A stretch of DNA of 64,000 nucleotides from NCBI GenBank assembly GCA_017618355.1, contig JAFZUL010000054.1, forward strand, positions 1 to 64,000, in the 5' to 3' direction. Shown one piece after another: positions 60,157 to 64,000 of this stretch; position 1 is the first letter of the stretch; every line of letters begins with the position of its first letter. The stretch comes from Muribaculaceae bacterium (GTDB lineage: Bacteria > Bacteroidota > Bacteroidia > Bacteroidales > Muribaculaceae). A model generated the notes under the pieces. That model was not told the origin of the DNA. It worked only from the letters and a program-made list of their open reading frames with translations, and ran no database searches. Both the position numbers and the translations under genes were made by a program.

Positions 60157-61461
60157 CTAAATATCAACGCTTAAGTCGTCATTTATTATGTTGCCAAGGG
60201 TAACTGTGGTCACCGTGTTGACCAGCTCGGCGCGGTAGGGGGCATTGACGCGGATGTAGTTATCGGTGAAGCCGTGCATTACCTTGCTGGCGCGTGGGGG
60301 TTGCTCAAAAAGGACGGGGCGCTCGGTGCCGATGAAGCGCTCGATGAACTGCCGCTGCTGGCGATCGCTAAGCTCCATCATGCGTGCCACACGCGCGTCG
60401 CGCTCGGACTTGGGTACTATGTAGGGAATGCGTAGAGCTTGTGTGCCGGGACGCTCGCTATAGGGGAACACATGCAGGTGCTGCACGCCCAGTGAGGCGA
60501 TAAACTGCAGTGAATCTTCGAAATATTCGGGTGTCTCACCACGTGTGCCCACCATCACATCCACGCCAATGAAGGCGTGTGGCATCACCTTATGGATGCG
60601 CTCCACCTTGCTGGCGAAGAGGTCGCGGGTGTAGTGTCGGCGCATGAGTCGCAGCACTTCGTCGTTGCCGCACTGCAATGGTATGTGGAAGTGGGGCATG
60701 AATGCGCGAGAAGAGGCGCACCAGTCAATGGTCTCATCGTCGACCAGGTCGGGCTCTATCGACGAGATGCGGTAGCGCTCTATGCCTTCCACAGTGTCGA
60801 GCGCTTTGAGCAGGTCGAGGATTTGCTCGCCAGTGTTCTTGCCAAAGTCGCCAATGTTCACGCCAGTGATAACTATCTCCTTGCCACCGCGTTGTGCCAC
60901 ATCTTGGGCCTGAGCCACTAGTGAGGCGATGGTGCCGCTGCGGCTGCGTCCGCGAGCCAGCGGAATGGTGCAGTAGCTGCAATAGTAGTCGCAGCCGTCC
61001 TGCACCTTGAGGAAATAGCGGGTGCGGTCGCCACACTCGCACGATGGCGAGAAACGGCGTATGTCTTTGTGTGGAGTGACCACAAGTGCATTGTGCTTGT
61101 CGCTGAGCCACTGCTCGATGTAATCAACCACCTCACCTTTCTGCTCATTGCCCAGCACTATGTCCACGCCAGGAATCTCGGCGATGCTCTTGCCCTGAAG
61201 CTGTGCGTAACAGCCAGTAACCACTATTAGCGCATCGGGGTATCGGCGGATGAGGTTGCGGATGCTCTGTCGGCACTTGCGGTCGGCGAGAGCGGTCACG
61301 CTGCAGGTGTTCACCACGCAGATGTCGGGTACTTCGTCGCCTTTTACCGTTGTGGCGATACCTCGCTCAAGCAACTGCTGGCCAATAGTGGCGCTCTCCG
61401 AGAAGTTGAGTTTGCATCCCAGAGTCACAAATTTCACTTTATGTAAAACCTCATTGGCCAT
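60157..61461 (-). CDS. mtaB: tRNA (N6-threonylcarbamoyladenosine(37)-C2)-methylthiotransferase MtaB
   Basis: 434 residues. The N-terminal methylthiotransferase domain has TLGCKLNFSES and the conserved Cys near 51 and 82 (VVNTCSVT, VTGCYAQL). The radical-SAM motif CDYYCSYCTIP (CxxxCxxC, about 153-163) precedes the core with GEQILDLLKAL and RISSIEPDLVDDE. A TRAM-like end follows. It adds the methylthio group to t6A37 in tRNA. The GCKLN motif indicates MtaB, not MiaB. A -7 box lies 22 bp upstream. Confidence 0.95.
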   Translation of the reverse strand: MANEVLHKVKFVTLGCKLNFSESATIGQQLLERGIATTVKGDEVPDICVVNTCSVTALADRKCRQSIRNLIRRYPDALIVVTGCYAQLQGKSIAEIPGVDIVLGNEQKGEVVDYIEQWLSDKHNALVVTPHKDIRRFSPSCECGDRTRYFLKVQDGCDYYCSYCTIPLARGRSRSGTIASLVAQAQDVAQRGGKEIVITGVNIGDFGKNTGEQILDLLKALDTVEGIERYRISSIEPDLVDDETIDWCASSRAFMPHFHIPLQCGNDEVLRLMRRHYTRDLFASKVERIHKVMPHAFIGVDVMVGTRGETPEYFEDSLQFIASLGVQHLHVFPYSERPGTQALRIPYIVPKSERDARVARMMELSDRQQRQFIERFIGTERPVLFEQPPRASKVMHGFTDNYIRVNAPYRAELVNTVTTVTLGNIINDDLSVDI

Positions 61462-61482
61462 ATCTTACTTATAAAAGATGTG

Positions 61483-61490
61483 CAAAGTTA
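61483..61490 (-). promoter_or_regulatory. Putative -7 box of mtaB
   Basis: TAACTTTG on the minus strand followed by C is 22 bp before the mtaB start. The -33 element is ambiguous (TTG at 16 or 22 bp spacing). Confidence 0.55.
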
Positions 61491-61700
61491 CAAATAATCT
61501 CCCACACAAGAGCAAGAAAAGAAATATTTTACACACACCTGATTACCTTTCATCAAAAGTGGAGATATAGAATGAAACGAAATCATTCACAAAAAGCTTT
61601 TATGACACTCATATATACACTTTTTCTTGTTCTATATAATTTCTCCCCATTATTCTGCGTTAATAGATTATATATTATAATATAAAACCGAGATTTATCG

Positions 61701-64000
61701 ATGAAACAAATAAAGCAATGGCATCGTGTGGCGCTTATTGCTGCCGTCTTGTCACTGGTGTGCAGTGTTAGTGTGGGCGCTTATGATTTCAGTGCCAACA
61801 ATATCTACTACAACATCAACGAGAAGACTCTCACTGCCGAAGTGACGTATGCCAGCGATAGTTACAACAGCTACAACGGTAGTGTTGTCATTCCCGCCAC
61901 AGTAGAGAATAACGGCAAGGTGTATGACGTCACTGCCGTGGGAGATAACGCTTTTCGCGACTGCTCTGGTCTAACCGGTGTGGAATTTGGCGCAAACGTG
62001 GCGACGATAGGAAAGCGTGCTTTTCTTAACTGCTCGCACCTTAACCGTGTCACCATAACAGGTGGTATTGTCGAGATTGGCGACTATGCCTTTGCTCAAT
62101 GCGGCGCGCTGAAGCTCGTGACCATGAACAATGACGCTCCGCTGCAAATAGGCGCAGGAGCCTTCATGCACTGCTCCACGCTGAAAAGCGTGAAGTGGGA
62201 CTCGTCTGAGGCCTTGGACGGTCGAGGCGGGCTTACCAGTCTGGGTACCAACGCCTTTGCGCATTGTCCTTTGCTAACCAAAATGTTGCTGCCTGGCAAC
62301 GTTCAGTATTTGGGCACCACCATTTTTGAAGGCTGCACAGGTATTCAGTATATTATCGTCACAGCCGAGCAGCCCTTGGCACTCAGTGGCGATCCCTTTG
62401 CACTTGACAACTCAACGATAATTTATGTGCCCTCATCAGGGCAAAAAGGTGTGACTGGCAACCTCTACAAGACCGCGATGTGGTGGGGCAACTACAGAAT
62501 TATCGAGTTGACCTATACATTCTACGACCACGATGACTACATCTACCTCAAGACCTCGACAGGCGCCGTTTCCCTAATAGGCTCATTGAAGTCAAAGACC
62601 GATGTGGTCGTGAGGAACAGCATCACCGGTTTCAGTGGAGAGAACTATAATGTCACTAGCATAAGCGACCAGGCATTTAAAGGCTCGGGAATCACCTCCC
62701 TTAACACAAGCAATGCTTTTATGCTCAAGGCTATTGGTAGCGAGAGCTTTGCCGGTTGTGCCAGTCTCACCGCCGTGTCGCTTGTAGAGGGCATCACGAT
62801 GATGGGCGATAGTGCCTTTGCCTCTTGCACGGCTCTTGACTCCATACAATTGCCTTCCACATTGCGAACTGTTCCCCGAGGTGCTTTTGATGGCTGCTCA
62901 AGCCTCAATAAAGTGAATATAGTGCTTGGCGTGTGCACAATCAGCGAGAACGCCTTCGCTCATTGCACAGGCCTTACCACGCTAAGCCTTCCTCGCTCTA
63001 TCACCAGCGTCGAGGCCTATGCGCTTAATGGTTCTACTGCACTGGAGGAGATTGTCGTTGACCCTTACAACCCCTATTATGCCTCAATCGAAGGTGTGCT
63101 CTATGAGCGAAAATACGGAGATGGATTTGTTTATAATGTATCCAACAAGATGAACAAATTGGTGGTATATCCCTCAAGCAAAACTGGCGAGATGCTGTAT
63201 GTCCCGGCAGGTGTGACTGAGATTATATCTGGTGCCGTGCAAAATGTTACGCAGCTCAAGAAGGTTGCTCTTCCACCCTCCACAATAGTCTTTGCCGAAA
63301 ACTGCTTTGAAGGCACCGGCATCCAGACCTTCAACTATCGCAGCAAGAATCCTGTCAACGAGGGCACCGCTGGCATAACCGCAGCCATCAAGGCCAACGC
63401 CACGCTGCAGGTGCCGATAGGTACTACCAGCGAATATCAGTCGCTCTCGTCATGGCAGGGATTTAAAGCCATCGTTGAGCGATATGATGTGTTAGATGAC
63501 GACCAGTTTGTCTATGACTGGAACACCCGCGACCAAGTGACATTGGTAGATATAAAGCCCGCTGCAGTTAATGTAGGTGGCTTACTCACCCTGCCGCAGG
63601 GAATGAATTTGGATGGTTGCGACTATTTCATCACCGAGTTGAGTAACACCTGCACAGCGCAAGTGGCACAGGATGTGATGCGGCTGAAAATCAACTGCGA
63701 CAGCCTTGCTGTCATTGATATGACCGACGACATCAATCCCATTTCTGCTCTCACCTCGCTTCAGGTAATCAGCCTCACCTCCACTAACCCCTATTTCGTG
63801 CTAGAGGATGATGTGCTTTATAACAGCCAAGGCACACATCTATATTATTACCTCCAGTCCAATACACGGCAGACGTTTACCATGCCCGATGCCATAGACA
63901 CTATTATGCCGCAGGCTTTTGCCCAGAACAAAAGCCTGAAGGTAATCACATTGAATAAATTTCTCAAGTGTTTGGGCAACAAAGCCTTTGAGGGATGCAC
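61701..64000 (+). CDS. BspA-like leucine-rich-repeat surface protein, C-terminally cut by the window
   Basis: At least 766 residues from ATG 61701; the frame is open at the window end. A signal peptide (about 1-28, ending SVSVGAYDF) is followed by many LRR_5/BspA-type repeats of the form VTAVGDNAFRDCSGLTGVEF, IGKRAFLNCSHLNRVTI and IGDYAFAQCGALKLV, repeated with Ala-Phe-x-x-Cys. Such proteins are surface-exposed in Bacteroidales and some bind host matrix or cells. The C-terminal anchoring or secretion signal is outside the window. Confidence 0.88.
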   Translation, partial: MKQIKQWHRVALIAAVLSLVCSVSVGAYDFSANNIYYNINEKTLTAEVTYASDSYNSYNGSVVIPATVENNGKVYDVTAVGDNAFRDCSGLTGVEFGANVATIGKRAFLNCSHLNRVTITGGIVEIGDYAFAQCGALKLVTMNNDAPLQIGAGAFMHCSTLKSVKWDSSEALDGRGGLTSLGTNAFAHCPLLTKMLLPGNVQYLGTTIFEGCTGIQYIIVTAEQPLALSGDPFALDNSTIIYVPSSGQKGVTGNLYKTAMWWGNYRIIELTYTFYDHDDYIYLKTSTGAVSLIGSLKSKTDVVVRNSITGFSGENYNVTSISDQAFKGSGITSLNTSNAFMLKAIGSESFAGCASLTAVSLVEGITMMGDSAFASCTALDSIQLPSTLRTVPRGAFDGCSSLNKVNIVLGVCTISENAFAHCTGLTTLSLPRSITSVEAYALNGSTALEEIVVDPYNPYYASIEGVLYERKYGDGFVYNVSNKMNKLVVYPSSKTGEMLYVPAGVTEIISGAVQNVTQLKKVALPPSTIVFAENCFEGTGIQTFNYRSKNPVNEGTAGITAAIKANATLQVPIGTTSEYQSLSSWQGFKAIVERYDVLDDDQFVYDWNTRDQVTLVDIKPAAVNVGGLLTLPQGMNLDGCDYFITELSNTCTAQVAQDVMRLKINCDSLAVIDMTDDINPISALTSLQVISLTSTNPYFVLEDDVLYNSQGTHLYYYLQSNTRQTFTMPDAIDTIMPQAFAQNKSLKVITLNKFLKCLGNKAFEGC

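Overview
The window looks like chromosomal DNA of a Bacteroidales bacterium, most likely Muribaculaceae or a Prevotella-like relative. The evidence is a Bacteroidales-type dcw cell-division cluster, recurrent promoters of the form TTG-N~19-TAnnTTTG, few Shine-Dalgarno sites, lipoproteins and outer-membrane proteins, CotH-dockerin and BspA-type leucine-rich-repeat surface proteins, LytS/LytTR signalling and roughly 50% GC. No species can be named from the sequence alone. The first gene (murD) and the last (BspA-like protein) run off the ends.

Layout: 1-9660 is the dcw operon murD-ftsW-murG-murC-ftsQ-ftsA-ftsZ followed by serS. 9756-10344 holds a 71-residue stand-alone LuxR-type HTH protein and tRNA-Asp(GTC). 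10642-15202 (minus strand) encodes LemA, three TPM-domain proteins and an alanine/glycine:cation symporter. 15300-16721 is an orphan AAA ATPase preceded by three phased palindromic repeats. 17273-18745 is a FadL/OmpP1-type porin.

The most unusual block is 18848-29100 (minus strand). It is a run of same-strand genes with a vWA-like lipoprotein, a four-helix membrane protein, a tubulin-like GTPase, a 1143-residue protein with an actin/Hsp70-type ATPase core, a secreted or membrane coiled-coil protein, and two zinc-ribbon tail-anchored proteins, one with an FtsK-gamma-like winged helix. A small DUF6122-like membrane protein sits at the end. It pairs actin-type and tubulin-type NTPases with membrane-anchored partners, and I propose it as a candidate undescribed cytoskeletal or membrane-remodelling system.

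29346-37048 carries three CotH-kinase-like secreted proteins with dockerin modules, interrupted by an AraC regulator, aroQ and a small lipoprotein. 37173-40845 has a tricorn-type protease and a SemiSWEET transporter. 40926-42752 is a LytS/LytTR two-component pair whose regulator is cut by an in-frame TAG 34 codons before its conserved end. 43038-46027 holds a CDF transporter and a two-gene unit resembling a phage major capsid protein and an acidic scaffold-like partner, with no other phage genes nearby. 46316-52480 has a PpiD/SurA-like foldase, SufE and two POT-family peptide transporters. 52554-57701 is rimP-nusA-infB-folK. 58001-61461 is mtaB, a lipid A-type acyltransferase and a family 2 glycosyltransferase. 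61701 to the end is the BspA-like protein.

Many intergenic gaps are filled with short phrase-like repeats (for example CACTCTCCACTCTC or TATCAGTTGTCAGT motifs), which recur across unrelated loci.
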